A stretch of 64,000 bases of DNA from Hahnella lacustris (GTDB taxonomy: Bacteria; Pseudomonadota; Gammaproteobacteria; Burkholderiales; Burkholderiaceae_A). This document shows, one piece after another, positions 8,339-17,320 of the stretch. The position numbers and the translations under genes were made by a program. Numbering within the stretch: the stretch's first letter is position 1; every line of letters starts with the position of its first letter. The notes under the pieces are model-generated. The model made no database searches, was not told the origin of the DNA, and saw only the letters and a program-made list of their open reading frames with translations. The DNA is taken from the NCBI GenBank assembly GCA_965194655.1, contig OZ239148.1, positions 2,046,001 to 2,110,000 on the forward strand. The letters run 5' to 3'.

Positions 8339-8558
8339 GGGATCGACTGCAGAAGGGCTTGCCCTCCAGCCAGATCACATCCTCTTGCGGGGTCATGGCA
8401 CCGCAGCGCGCACAGGGGTAGAGGCGACTCGGTCTGTCTGCGTCTTTTGCGACGGGCTTGTCTGCCTCAGGCGGCTTCTTGCTCTTGCCCAGTGCAGATC
8501 GGAGCGCGAGCAACGCAAGCCCCACAGCCAACAGCACAATCAGAATCTTGCCCAGCAT
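8325..8558 (-). CDS. PP0621 family small membrane-anchored protein
   Basis: This is a 77-residue protein with one N-terminal membrane helix (residues 4-20). A linker rich in lysine, proline and acidic residues follows, then a C-terminal metal-binding-like module CARCGAMTP with FCSRSH near the end. This layout matches the PP0621 family found next to ampD in beta- and gammaproteobacteria. Function is unknown; the Cys/His spacing suggests a zinc ribbon in the cytoplasm or at the membrane face. It sits 17 bases after the ypjD-like gene and overlaps ampD, so the three form an operon. Confidence 0.85.
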   Translation of the reverse strand: MLGKILIVLLAVGLALLALRSALGKSKKPPEADKPVAKDADRPSRLYPCARCGAMTPQEDVIWLEGKPFCSRSHAQP

Positions 8559-8575
8559 GAGGGTGCTGCTCCGAG

Positions 8576-9382
8576 TTAGGTCTGGGGAAGGATGGGCCGG
8601 CCGATCACAACCTCCAGCACAAATCGGCTACCAATATAGGCCAGCAGCAGCAGACTGAATCCGCCGAGGGTGAATCGAGAGGCCAGCCGGCCTCGCCACC
8701 CCCATCGAACCCGGCCCAAAAGAAACAGCGCCACCATCACCCATGTAGCCAGGGTGAAAATGGTTTTGTGATCGAGTCGCAGCAGCCCCTCACCTTCTGC
8801 AGACAACACCAGGGCGCCTGAGAGGAGTGTGCCGCTGAGAAGCCCAAAGCCCAACCCGACCGAGCGGACCAAGAGACGATCCAGGGTCAAGAGTGGGGGC
8901 AGCTCATCCCAGAGGGCGGAGGGCGACCCGTGCTGATGGAGCGCGCGCTCCTGGCCGAGCATCAAGACAGCGTAGACCGCTGCGACAAAGAAAGCACTGT
9001 AGGCAAGCATGGCCATGAGAATGTGCACCCGAAAGAGCGGGGAGGCCTCTAAGGCCATCAGCGCACCCGGAAACCAAAACGGCAGTACCGCAGCGATGGC
9101 CGCCACGGGATACACAAAGATCATGAGCCGGCCCGCACGCTGCGTCCAAGTCTCGATCCAGAGGGTCACCACTGCGAGCCAGAGCATCCAAGACATGGCG
9201 TAAGCGAAGCCAAATCTGAGGCTCTCGGCTTGGAACCAAGCCGGGATGAGCGCTGCTCCGTGAAGGATGATCACAGCCATGCCCAGGGCCTGGGCAAGCG
9301 TTTTGGATTTCAGTCGAAAACAAAGCAATACATAGCCCAGAGAGGCCAGCCAGGGGGTAGCGCCGTACAATAGAGCAGTCAT
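8576..9382 (-). CDS. Inner membrane protein, cytochrome c assembly (CcsA/YpjD) family
   Basis: This is a 268-residue polytopic protein with about seven to eight hydrophobic helices, matching YpjD-type members of the CcsA/cytochrome c assembly superfamily. The conserved late segment around LRLDHKTIFTLATW holds the family histidine. YpjD-type genes usually lie beside ffh, as here, where the two diverge across about 30 bases. The E. coli relative YpjD (CorE) has been associated with magnesium/cobalt efflux genetics, but its biochemistry is unsettled. No cytochrome c biogenesis partner genes are nearby, so heme handling should not be assumed. Confidence 0.88.
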   Translation of the reverse strand: MTALLYGATPWLASLGYVLLCFRLKSKTLAQALGMAVIILHGAALIPAWFQAESLRFGFAYAMSWMLWLAVVTLWIETWTQRAGRLMIFVYPVAAIAAVLPFWFPGALMALEASPLFRVHILMAMLAYSAFFVAAVYAVLMLGQERALHQHGSPSALWDELPPLLTLDRLLVRSVGLGFGLLSGTLLSGALVLSAEGEGLLRLDHKTIFTLATWVMVALFLLGRVRWGWRGRLASRFTLGGFSLLLLAYIGSRFVLEVVIGRPILPQT

Positions 9383-9412
9383 TCAACCAGTGTAGCGGAA
9401 GCCCTTTACCCC

Positions 9413-10804
9413 ATGCTCGAGTCCCTCACCGAACGGTTCGACAAAGCCTTGCGCACGATTCGCGGTGAGGCACGTCTCACGGAGTCGAACACCGCGGACA
9501 TGCTTCGTGAGGTGCGTCTCGCCCTGCTCGATGCAGACGTCGCGCTTCCGGTCGTCAAGACATTCATCCAGCAGGTCCGCGAAAAGGCCATGGGCCAAGA
9601 GGTCCAGTCCAGCCTCACACCAGGCCAAGCCCTGGTCGGGGTCGTCCACCGAGAGTTGGTGGCACTCATGTCCGGAGAGACGCCCCCGGCCACGGGCCTG
9701 AATCTCTCCGCACAGCCACCTGCGATTGTGCTCATGGCCGGTCTGCAGGGCGCAGGCAAAACCACCACGGTGGGCAAACTCGCCCGCTGGCTCACACAGA
9801 CCCACAAGAAAAAGGTGCTCACCGTTTCCTGTGACGTCTATCGGCCCGCAGCCATTGAGCAGCTCAGGCTCGTGACCGAGCAGGCCGGCGCCGATTGGTT
9901 TCCCAGCCAGGCCTCCGACCAACCCCTCCAGATCGCACAGGACGCCGTTCAGTGGGCCAAACGACATTTCCATGATGTGCTGCTGGTCGACACGGCAGGA
10001 CGACTCGCCATTGACGAGGCCATGATGGCGGAGATCTCGGCGCTGCACTCAGCCCTGCGGCCCATCGAAACCCTCTTCACGGTCGATGCCATGCAAGGGC
10101 AGGATGCGGTGCGCACGGCAGAGGCCTTTCGGCAGACGATTCCGCTCACGGGTGTCATGCTCACCAAGGTTGACGGAGACGCCAGGGGCGGAGCGGTGCT
10201 GTCGGTGCGCTCCATCACGGGCTGCCCCATTCGGTTCGTCGGCACATCTGAAAAGATCGACGGACTAGAGGCTTTCGATGCTGAGCGATTTGCCCAACGC
10301 ATTCTCGGCATGGGGGATGTGCTCGCTCTGGTGGAGCAGGCCCAGAAGTCCATCGATATCAAAGCCGCCGAGAAGGTCGCCGCCAAGCTGAAGTCCGGTG
10401 CCAAATTCGATCTGGAAGACTTCAAGCTACAGATCGGTCAAATGAAATCCATGGGAGGTCTCTCAAACCTCATCGACAAACTGCCCAGCCAGATGCAGCA
10501 AGCGGCCAAGGGCCAAGACCTCTCGCAGGCGGACAAGTCGGTCGGGCGCATGGAGGGCATCATCAATAGCATGACCCCTGCAGAGCGGCGTAACCCGCTT
10601 CTGATCAAGGCCAGTCGAAAGCGACGGATTGCCGCTGGTGCAGGCGTTCAGGTGCAGGAGGTCAATCGTCTGCTGGCTCAGTTCGAGCAGATGCAGGACA
10701 TGATGAAGAAAATGCAGAAAGGTGGCTTGGCCAAGATGATGAAGGCCCTTGGCGGCATGAAGGGGCTTTCCGGGATGGGCGGCATGGGTGGATTTGGCCG
10801 CTAG
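9413..10804 (+). CDS. ffh: Signal recognition particle GTPase Ffh
   Basis: Ffh binds signal sequences of nascent membrane proteins together with 4.5S RNA and docks at FtsY. Its 463 residues show the N and G domains with GLQGAGKTTT (P-loop, residues 110-119), DTAGR and TKVDGDARGG. The methionine-rich M domain ends in a glycine/methionine tail (GGMGGFGR). Length and domain order are standard. It is transcribed alone to the right and diverges from the ypjD-like gene. The convergent proS gene ends only a few bases after its stop. Confidence 0.98.
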   Translation: MLESLTERFDKALRTIRGEARLTESNTADMLREVRLALLDADVALPVVKTFIQQVREKAMGQEVQSSLTPGQALVGVVHRELVALMSGETPPATGLNLSAQPPAIVLMAGLQGAGKTTTVGKLARWLTQTHKKKVLTVSCDVYRPAAIEQLRLVTEQAGADWFPSQASDQPLQIAQDAVQWAKRHFHDVLLVDTAGRLAIDEAMMAEISALHSALRPIETLFTVDAMQGQDAVRTAEAFRQTIPLTGVMLTKVDGDARGGAVLSVRSITGCPIRFVGTSEKIDGLEAFDAERFAQRILGMGDVLALVEQAQKSIDIKAAEKVAAKLKSGAKFDLEDFKLQIGQMKSMGGLSNLIDKLPSQMQQAAKGQDLSQADKSVGRMEGIINSMTPAERRNPLLIKASRKRRIAAGAGVQVQEVNRLLAQFEQMQDMMKKMQKGGLAKMMKALGGMKGLSGMGGMGGFGR

Positions 10805-10810
10805 CCTGGT

Positions 10811-12574
10811 CTATCCCCTCCCAGCGCGCACCCGAGCCAGCAGGCTAACCACCGCGCCCTCCAGCGCAAGATCCTGCTGCACCATGTCTTGACGCTCCAC
10901 CAGCTCGAGTCGGCCTTCGGCGAGGCCTCGATCTCCCACCGTGACCCGCAAGGGCACGCCGATGAGCTCCCAGTCTGCAAACATGGCGCCCGGGCGCTCG
11001 TCTCGATCGTCCAACATCACCGAGAGACCTGCCGCGACGCAGTCTGCGTAGAGCTGCTCGCTCACGGCCTTGACCCGCTCGGACTTGGAAGCCCCCACCG
11101 GGCAGATCACCAGGTCAAAGGGGGCCAGCGCCTGCGGCCAAATGATGCCGCGCGCATCATGGTTTTGCTCGATGGCTGCGCCCACAATTCGCGTCACACC
11201 AATGCCGTAGCAGCCCATCTCCATGACCCGAGGCCGTCCAGTTTCATCAAGCATGGTGGCCTTCATGGCCTCCGAATACTTGGTTCCGAGGTAGAAGACA
11301 TGCCCCACCTCAATGCCACGCTGAATCGCCAGTACTCCTCTGCCATCCGGAGAAGGGTCCCCCTCCACCACATTGCGCAGGTCCGCCACCGAATCCGGCT
11401 CAGGAAGGTCGCGTCCCCAGTTCACCCCAAGAATATGTGCATCAACCGCGTTGGCGCCGATGACGAAGTCGGACATGAGGGCCACGGTTCGATCGGCGAT
11501 GACCGTGAGATGAGCGGGCTTGCCATGCTGAAAGATGGGACCAAGATACCCGGGCTCTGCATGGAAGGCAGCACGAATCTCGTCGGCCGTGGCAAAACGC
11601 CAACCGTGCTTGAGGCCCTCGAGCTTGCCCACCTTCACCTCATTCATGTCGTGATCACCACGCAGGAGCAGCAGCCAGAGTCGAACGGGCGCGCTTGGGT
11701 CTTGTTCGGGATCAGGGTCCGTGGCCAGCACCAGAGATTTCACGGTGCGCTCGATGGAAAAATTCATCAGCTCTGCTACCCCGGCACAGGTGCTGACGCC
11801 AGGCGTGGGCACGACGCGCATCTCCTCCAGCGGAGATCCCCGCGAATCGAGCAAGGCCACGGCCTCTGCCAGCTCGATGTTGGCGGCGTAGTCTGAGCTC
11901 GGGCAATAGGCAATGGCGTCTTCACCGGTCTCCGCGATCACCTGAAACTCGTGAGAACGGGATCCACCGATGGCGCCAGTATCCGCAGCGACTGCGCGGT
12001 AGCGCAGGCCCAGACGGTCGAAGATCTTGCAGTAGCACGCAAACATGCGGTCGTAACTCGCCTCAGCCGAGACCACGTCCTTGTCGAAGGAATAGGCATC
12101 CTTCATGACAAACTCTCGACCGCGCATCACGCCAAAGCGCGGCCGGCGCTCGTCTCGGAACTTCGTCTGGATCTGATAAAAATTCTTGGGCAGCTGCTTC
12201 CAGCTCTTGATCTCTTGGCGGGCCAAGTCGGTCACCACTTCTTCAGAGGTGGGCTGGAAGGCAAAGTCACGGCCGTGACGGTCCCGAATGCGCAGAAGCT
12301 CTGGACCCATCTTGTCCCAGCGGCCCGTCTCTTGCCAGAGCTCAGCAGGCTGAACCACAGGCATCACCACTTCGAGCGCACCTGCAGCGTCCATCTCTTC
12401 GCGAATGATGGCCTCCACTTTGCGCAGAACCCGCAGTCCCATCGGCATCCAGGTGTAAATCCCGGCGCCCAATCGACGAATCATGCCAGTGCGCATCATC
12501 AGGCGCTGGCTTGCAACTTCAGCATCTGATGGGTCTTCTTTGAGGGTCTGGATATGAAATTGTGAGGCGCGCAT
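10811..12574 (-). CDS. proS: Prolyl-tRNA synthetase (bacterial type, with editing domain)
   Basis: ProS charges tRNA-Pro. The protein of 587 residues from ATG 12574 begins MRASQFHIQTLKEDP, the usual bacterial-type start. The frame stays open upstream, but that extension runs antisense through rppH and has no family match. Class II motifs can be followed (GAGIYTWMPMG, then RDERRPRFGVMRGREF). The central insertion (about residues 220-400) is the YbaK-like editing domain that hydrolyses Ala-tRNA-Pro. The C-terminal anticodon-binding domain contains DRDERPGAMFADWELIG. It diverges from rppH across 39 bases. Confidence 0.96.
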   Translation of the reverse strand: MRASQFHIQTLKEDPSDAEVASQRLMMRTGMIRRLGAGIYTWMPMGLRVLRKVEAIIREEMDAAGALEVVMPVVQPAELWQETGRWDKMGPELLRIRDRHGRDFAFQPTSEEVVTDLARQEIKSWKQLPKNFYQIQTKFRDERRPRFGVMRGREFVMKDAYSFDKDVVSAEASYDRMFACYCKIFDRLGLRYRAVAADTGAIGGSRSHEFQVIAETGEDAIAYCPSSDYAANIELAEAVALLDSRGSPLEEMRVVPTPGVSTCAGVAELMNFSIERTVKSLVLATDPDPEQDPSAPVRLWLLLLRGDHDMNEVKVGKLEGLKHGWRFATADEIRAAFHAEPGYLGPIFQHGKPAHLTVIADRTVALMSDFVIGANAVDAHILGVNWGRDLPEPDSVADLRNVVEGDPSPDGRGVLAIQRGIEVGHVFYLGTKYSEAMKATMLDETGRPRVMEMGCYGIGVTRIVGAAIEQNHDARGIIWPQALAPFDLVICPVGASKSERVKAVSEQLYADCVAAGLSVMLDDRDERPGAMFADWELIGVPLRVTVGDRGLAEGRLELVERQDMVQQDLALEGAVVSLLARVRAGRG

Positions 12575-12598
12575 GCAAGAGTTCCGGAGGTCACTTCG

Positions 12599-12604
12599 TA
12601 TAAT
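12599..12604 (+). promoter_or_regulatory. Perfect -10 hexamer just before rppH
   Basis: TATAAT lies ten bases before the rppH ATG, so a transcript starting there would be nearly leaderless. No convincing -35 hexamer is present 16-18 bp upstream, so this is tentative. Confidence 0.35.
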
Positions 12605-12613
12605 GTCGGAATT

Positions 12614-13165
12614 ATGCTGGATGAACATGGCTACCGGCCCAACGTCGGCATCATTCTCGTCAACGAGATCAATCAGGTCTTCTGGGGCAAGCGCATTCGC
12701 GAACAGGCCTGGCAGTTCCCACAGGGGGGCATCCAGGACGGAGAAGAGCCTGAGGCAGCGATGTACCGCGAGCTCTTCGAGGAGACGGGGCTCCGGCCAG
12801 AGCATGTGCGCGTGCTCGCTCGAACTCAAGACTGGCTCCACTACGATGTGCCCACCCGTTGGGTGCGTCGAGAGTGGAGGGGACTCTATCGCGGTCAGAA
12901 ACAAATCTGGTATTTGCTGCGCATGCTCGGTGATGACAGCGACGTTCGGCTGCGCTCCGGCACAGAAAAACCGGAGTTTGACGACTGGTGCTGGCACGAC
13001 TTCTGTATCCCACTAGAGTCAGTGATTGAATTCAAACGCCAGGTGTACTGGCAGGCCATGCACGAGCTAGCGGGCTATCTCTTCTCGCCTGAGGAAGTCA
13101 GCACAAGATTGTCGCGATGGATGAGCTCCGGTTCCTCCACAAAGCCCAAGACAGCCTCAATCTGA
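12614..13165 (+). CDS. rppH: RNA pyrophosphohydrolase RppH
   Basis: RppH removes pyrophosphate from 5'-triphosphate RNA and so triggers RNase E-dependent mRNA decay. The start MLDEHGYRPNVGI and the following WQFPQGGIQDGEE are characteristic. The Nudix box runs over residues 38-60 with GGIQDGEEPEAAMYRELFEE matching GX5EX7REUXEEXGU. The core enzyme ends around residue 155; the remaining 25-30 residues (SRWMSSGSSTKPKTASI) are a variable tail. That tail is read antisense to the 3' end of proB over 91 bases. It diverges from proS. Confidence 0.95.
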   Translation: MLDEHGYRPNVGIILVNEINQVFWGKRIREQAWQFPQGGIQDGEEPEAAMYRELFEETGLRPEHVRVLARTQDWLHYDVPTRWVRREWRGLYRGQKQIWYLLRMLGDDSDVRLRSGTEKPEFDDWCWHDFCIPLESVIEFKRQVYWQAMHELAGYLFSPEEVSTRLSRWMSSGSSTKPKTASI

Positions 13166-14214
13166 CCGGACGGTTTTCCCAAAATACGGCGTGCTTCCTT
13201 GGCGGCATAGTTCACGAGGCCGCGTGCGAGCTCTTTGCCATCCGGGGAGACACAGGCCACCACGTCGCCCCGGTCAAAATCGCCCTCGGCCGCTGTCACA
13301 CCCACCGGCAAGAGCGACTTGCCACCGGAGACCAGCACACGTGCAGCCCCCGCATCCAGAACGAGACGTCCTCTCAGTTGGAGGTGATCGGCCAGCCATT
13401 GCTGACGTGCAGTCAGAATGGGTAGGTCTGCTCGGAACAAGGTGCCCAGTGGCTCGCCTTGAGCGAGACGGATCAGCACCTGCTGCTCAGCGCCGCTCGC
13501 TACGATGGTGTCGGCCCCGCTGCGGGCCGCTCGCTGAGCAGCCCGTACCTTAGTCGCCATACCCCCTGTGCCGATGTGGCTGCCCGCTCCGCCTGCCATC
13601 TCCAGCAGCCGGGGGTCGTTGGCGCCGACCTCGGTGAGCAAGGTGGCCGTGGGATCTTTTCGGGGATCTGCCGAGTAGAGGCCCGCCTGGTCCGTGAGGA
13701 TGACCAGCCGATCCGCCTCGAGCAGATTGGTGACCAGCGCTGCCAAGGTGTCGTTATCGCCTAGCTTAATCTCGTCGGTGACCACAGTGTCGTTCTCATT
13801 GATCACGGGGACGACGCCCAGGTCCAAGAGGGTGCGCAGAGTGGCACGCGCGTTGAGGTAGCGTCGCCGATCGGAGACATCCTCGTGGGTGAGTAGGATC
13901 TGAGCCGTTTGAAGCTGATGACGAAGAAAGCCCGTCTCATAGGCCTGCGCGAGGCCCATCTGGCCCACTGCGGCCGCCGCCTGAAGGTCGTGAATTTCAT
14001 GGGGCCGCTCGCGCCAGCCCAGGCGCTTCATCCCCTCTGCAATGGCGCCACTGGAGACCAACACGACACGGTGACCTTGGGCGTGCAGCGCTGCCATCTG
14101 GGCGGCAAACCCAGCAATCGCCTCTTGATCCACTCCGCGCCCCGCATTGGTAACCAGGCTAGACCCGAGCTTGACGACCCAGAGCCCCGGCTGGATGAGC
14201 TCACTGCGCGTCAT
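13075..14214 (-). CDS. proB: Glutamate 5-kinase
   Basis: ProB catalyses the first step of proline synthesis, ATP-dependent phosphorylation of glutamate. From ATG 14214 the 379 residues comprise an amino-acid-kinase domain (VVKLGSSLVTN at the start, VINENDTVVTDE in the middle) and a C-terminal PUA domain (about residues 280-375). The ending EPELIHRDNLVL is typical of the family. The 14-base overlap with the end of obgE sets the start; upstream in-frame starts would lie deep in obgE. The 3' end overlaps rppH on the opposite strand. Confidence 0.95.
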   Translation of the reverse strand: MTRSELIQPGLWVVKLGSSLVTNAGRGVDQEAIAGFAAQMAALHAQGHRVVLVSSGAIAEGMKRLGWRERPHEIHDLQAAAAVGQMGLAQAYETGFLRHQLQTAQILLTHEDVSDRRRYLNARATLRTLLDLGVVPVINENDTVVTDEIKLGDNDTLAALVTNLLEADRLVILTDQAGLYSADPRKDPTATLLTEVGANDPRLLEMAGGAGSHIGTGGMATKVRAAQRAARSGADTIVASGAEQQVLIRLAQGEPLGTLFRADLPILTARQQWLADHLQLRGRLVLDAGAARVLVSGGKSLLPVGVTAAEGDFDRGDVVACVSPDGKELARGLVNYAAKEARRILGKPSGQIEAVLGFVEEPELIHRDNLVLTSSGEKR

Positions 14215-15304
14215 GGCTGGGTGGCTCCCCAACAAACCGGACATCGGTCTCAACGGAGCCGAATTCCTCTGACCGCTGCGCATCCAGCGAGTGCTGAACC
14301 GCCTGAACCAGATCCTCTAGGCCTGCGCGCGTGAGGCCAGACGTCATATAGACCGGGCCTTTCCAGCGCAGAGATCGGTTCATGGCCTTCCAGCGCCGCT
14401 CACGCTGCTCTGGCTGAAGCAGGTCCATTTTGTTCAGAATGAGCCAACGCGGCTTGTCCTTGAGGGTCGGATCGAAGGCGGCCAACTCTTTCACCAATGC
14501 GCGAATATCGGTGGCGAGCTGCTTGCCAATGACTGCCTCATCGGTCTCCTCCGTGGTGGGCGCCATGTCGATGAGGTGCAGGAGCACCCGCGTACGCTGA
14601 ATGTGACGAAGAAACTGATGGCCAAGGCCAGCGCCCTGCGCCGCGCCCTCAATCAGCCCAGGAATGTCCGCAATGACAAAGCTGCGCGCAGGGCCGGTTC
14701 GGACCACGCCCAGTTGGGGGCTCAGGGTGGTGAAGGGGTAATCGGCCACCTTGGGCCGTGCATTGGAGATGGCTGCCACAAGGGTGGACTTTCCCGCATT
14801 GGGCATGCCCAAAAGACCCACATCGGCCAGAAGCTTAAGCTCGAGACGCAGGCGACGAGATTCGCCAGGCTCACCAGGGGTGAACTGCCGCGGCGCTCGG
14901 TTCACACTGGACTTGAAGTGCAGGTTGCCCAGCCCACCTTCGCCGCCCTTGGCCAGCACCACGCGCTCGCCATCGAGGCTCAGGTCAAAGAGCAGTTCCT
15001 CGGTGTCCGCATCGAAGACCATGGTGCCGACCGGAACGCGAAGCTCGATGTCATCGGCCCCCGCGCCATATCGATCTCGACCCTGGCCCTGCTCTCCGCT
15101 TCGTGCACGGTGAATGCGGGCATAGCGATAATCGATGAGGGTGTTGATGTTTCGGTCGGCTCGGGCGTAAATGCTCCCGCCGCGGCCGCCATCGCCACCA
15201 CTGGGCCCCCCCTTTGGGATGAATTTCTCACGCCGAAAGGCGGCTGCGCCATTGCCGCCCTTGCCGGCATGGACCTCAATGGTGGCTTCGTCGATGAATT
15301 TCAT
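14201..15304 (-). CDS. obgE: GTPase ObgE/CgtA, ribosome assembly
   Basis: Obg is an essential GTPase acting in 50S subunit assembly and stress responses. The glycine-rich Obg fold is at the N-terminus (GKGGNGAAAFRREKFIP, GGPSGGDGGRGGS). It is followed by the G domain with GMPNAGKST (residues 166-174), DIPGLIEGAAQGAGLG and NKMDLL. The C-terminal extension after the G domain is short (367 residues in total). It stands in the classic order rplU-rpmA-obgE-proB. A terminator ends only about nine bases before its ATG and no good ribosome site is visible in the leader. Confidence 0.97.
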   Translation of the reverse strand: MKFIDEATIEVHAGKGGNGAAAFRREKFIPKGGPSGGDGGRGGSIYARADRNINTLIDYRYARIHRARSGEQGQGRDRYGAGADDIELRVPVGTMVFDADTEELLFDLSLDGERVVLAKGGEGGLGNLHFKSSVNRAPRQFTPGEPGESRRLRLELKLLADVGLLGMPNAGKSTLVAAISNARPKVADYPFTTLSPQLGVVRTGPARSFVIADIPGLIEGAAQGAGLGHQFLRHIQRTRVLLHLIDMAPTTEETDEAVIGKQLATDIRALVKELAAFDPTLKDKPRWLILNKMDLLQPEQRERRWKAMNRSLRWKGPVYMTSGLTRAGLEDLVQAVQHSLDAQRSEEFGSVETDVRFVGEPPSHDAQ

Positions 15305-15312
15305 AAAAAGAA

Positions 15313-15335
15313 AAAGCCCCGAATGGCGGGGCTTT
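15313..15335 (-). terminator. Terminator between rpmA and obgE
   Basis: A perfect 9-bp stem (aaagccccg / cggggcttt) with a 5-base loop is followed on the minus strand by CTTTTTCTTTTT and then directly by the obgE ATG. It should cut off most rplU-rpmA transcripts and leave obgE-proB to readthrough. Confidence 0.88.
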
Positions 15336-15383
15336 GTCTGATGGCAACCTCAGCGCAGCCCTGCTACGCGAGAAGGCTTACGC

Positions 15384-15641
15384 TTACTCGGTGATGATGT
15401 GAACGGTCGAGCGCTTGAGGGGGCCCTGAACCGAGAAGGAAACCTTGCCGTTGACCAATGCAAACAGGGTGTGGTCTTTGCCCATTCCCACATTGAGGCC
15501 TGGGTGGAAAGTGGTTCCACGCTGACGCACGATGATATTCCCTGCCAGCACGGCCTCTCCGCCGAACCGTTTTACGCCCAGTCGTTTCGACTCTGAGTCA
15601 CGACCATTTCGCGTAGAGCCGCCGCCTTTTTTCTGTGCCAT
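15384..15641 (-). CDS. rpmA: 50S ribosomal protein L27
   Basis: L27 lies near the peptidyl transferase centre of the large subunit. The 85-residue protein begins MAQKKGGGSTRNGRDSESK and contains RLGVKRFGGE, the standard family start. Its N-terminal tail needs no Firmicutes-type cleavage. It follows rplU by 21 bases and is followed by the terminator in front of obgE. Confidence 0.98.
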   Translation of the reverse strand: MAQKKGGGSTRNGRDSESKRLGVKRFGGEAVLAGNIIVRQRGTTFHPGLNVGMGKDHTLFALVNGKVSFSVQGPLKRSTVHIITE

Positions 15642-15662
15642 TTCGAACTCGTCCTTAAAAAA

Positions 15663-15998
15663 CTAGGCGGTCACGACGGAACCGTCGGGCTTGACCAGCG
15701 CTGCAATTTTGATTTCGGTGTAATTCTGACGATGACCCTGGGTCTTCGCGTAGTGCTTACGACGACGGTGCTTGAAAATACGAACCTTGTCGCCGCGACC
15801 ATGCGCAGTCACCACCGCCTTGACGCTTGCGCCTGAGAGTAAAGGGGCGCCCATCTGCAGGGCCTCACCCTCGCCCATGGCGAGCACTTCGGCCAGCACC
15901 ACTTCTTGGCCTGCCTCGGCGGTCAGCGTCTCCACGCGCAGGGTGTCTCCGGGTGCAACCCGATACTGCTTGCCGCCGGTTTTGATGACTGCGTACAT
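15663..15998 (-). CDS. rplU: 50S ribosomal protein L21
   Basis: L21 is a large-subunit protein that binds 23S rRNA. The 111-residue form starting MYAVIKTGGKQYRV at 15998 is the standard family length; an open extension upstream covers the promoter and is not coding. The basic C-terminal signature IFKHRRRKHYAKTQGHRQ is present. It is the first gene of rplU-rpmA and has a good promoter 84 bases upstream. Confidence 0.98.
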   Translation of the reverse strand: MYAVIKTGGKQYRVAPGDTLRVETLTAEAGQEVVLAEVLAMGEGEALQMGAPLLSGASVKAVVTAHGRGDKVRIFKHRRRKHYAKTQGHRQNYTEIKIAALVKPDGSVVTA

Positions 15999-16081
15999 TA
16001 TTCGACTCTCTCTTCTGTTCGTTCTTGATGCTTCGGTCTTTGTCTGCAACCGTTCTGGCTGCAAAGCCGGAAAAGCCCACC

Positions 16082-16110
16082 ATTGTATTGGCCACTTGGC
16101 CAACTTGCAA
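16082..16110 (-). promoter_or_regulatory. Sigma-70 promoter of rplU-rpmA
   Basis: On the minus strand TTGCAA (16110-16105) and TACAAT (16087-16082) are separated by 17 bp. They lie in the 154-base divergent gap between rplU and ispB. Both hexamers match consensus at five of six positions or nearly so, and the spacing is ideal. Confidence 0.75.
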
Positions 16111-16152
16111 GCCCCGTGCAGCACGCCACAAAGCGGGTAAAGTTCCGTCAAC

Positions 16153-17175
16153 ATGAACGATCGCTCCTCCACCGCTTTCTTTGCACCCATCGCTGAGGGC
16201 ATGGCGGCGGTCGATCAGGTGATTCGTGCTCGACTTTCAAGCTCAGTGCCGCTTGTAGAGCAAGTGGGTGATTACATCATCAGCGGGGGTGGCAAGCGTG
16301 TTCGCCCTGCCCTGCTTCTGCTGACCGCGGGCGCCATACAGGCAGACCTGACCGCCAAGGGGCAGCCACGCGCCGGCGCCGCGCTTCCTGAACATCCCCA
16401 GATCCATGAACTCGCCGCCATTGTGGAGTTCATCCACACAGCCACCCTGCTCCATGATGATGTGGTGGACGAGTCCGGTATGCGCCGCAATCGTCAGACT
16501 GCGAATGCCATTTTCGGCAATGCGGCGAGCGTGCTGGTGGGCGACTTTCTGTATTCCCGGGCTTTTCAGATGATGCTGTCTTGCAACTCCCTGGCCGTCA
16601 TGGCCGTACTGGCGGATGCAACCAATGTCATTGCCGAGGGCGAGGTGCTGCAGCTGCTGAACTGCCAAGACCCTGACGTGGACGAGGCGCGTTATCTGCA
16701 AGTGATTCGCTTCAAAACAGCCAAACTCTTTGAGGCCTCAGCCTGCCTCCCCGCGGTCCTCTGCGGCTGTCCAGCCGACATGATCGAGCGCATGAGTGCG
16801 GTGGGCCGTCACCTGGGAACCGCCTTCCAACTCACCGATGATGCGCTGGACTACGACGGCGACGAATCGGTCATGGGCAAGCAACTCGGGGACGACCTGC
16901 GTGAGGGCAAGCCCACTTTGCCCCTCATTCTGCTCATGGCGCAGTCAGACCAGCAGCAACGCGAAGCGCTCAGGCAGGCCATTCTTGACCCTGAGTCTGC
17001 CGACATCGGCGCCATCATTCAGATGGTTCGTCAATCTGGTGTGCTCCATGCAACCTGGGAGTCCGCCCGCGCGGAATGCGACCTGGCCCGTGCCGCGCTC
17101 GAACCGCTGAGCCCGTCCGAACACAAGGCTTCCCTGCTAGACTTGTTGTCTTTCATCACCAGCAGGCGTCAGTAA
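16153..17175 (+). CDS. ispB: Polyprenyl (octaprenyl) diphosphate synthase
   Basis: IspB-type enzymes extend farnesyl diphosphate with isopentenyl units to make the ubiquinone side chain. The first aspartate-rich motif is HDDVVDE (Asp102-Asp106) with RRNRQTAN after it. The second is TDDALDYDGDE near residue 235, followed by GKQLGDDLREGKPTLP. The protein has 340 residues, with a short insertion near residues 65-85. Product chain length cannot be read directly. The neighbourhood rplU-rpmA diverging from ispB is typical of betaproteobacteria. Confidence 0.94.
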   Translation: MNDRSSTAFFAPIAEGMAAVDQVIRARLSSSVPLVEQVGDYIISGGGKRVRPALLLLTAGAIQADLTAKGQPRAGAALPEHPQIHELAAIVEFIHTATLLHDDVVDESGMRRNRQTANAIFGNAASVLVGDFLYSRAFQMMLSCNSLAVMAVLADATNVIAEGEVLQLLNCQDPDVDEARYLQVIRFKTAKLFEASACLPAVLCGCPADMIERMSAVGRHLGTAFQLTDDALDYDGDESVMGKQLGDDLREGKPTLPLILLMAQSDQQQREALRQAILDPESADIGAIIQMVRQSGVLHATWESARAECDLARAALEPLSPSEHKASLLDLLSFITSRRQ

Positions 17176-17196
17176 AGTGCGCCTCTGGCGGTCCGT

Positions 17197-17274
<78 letters not shown>

Positions 17275-17320
17275 GAATGGTCTACACTAAGGGCATCATG
17301 GCAACCCGTCTGGTTCCTCA

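Noticed and set aside
10889..11896. Plus-strand frame of 335 codons inside proS
   Set aside because: Shadow of proS; composition is typical of antisense reading in GC-rich DNA.
12575..12997. N-terminal extension of ProS by 141 residues
   Set aside because: It would run antisense through rppH and beyond the conserved ProS start MRASQFHIQT.
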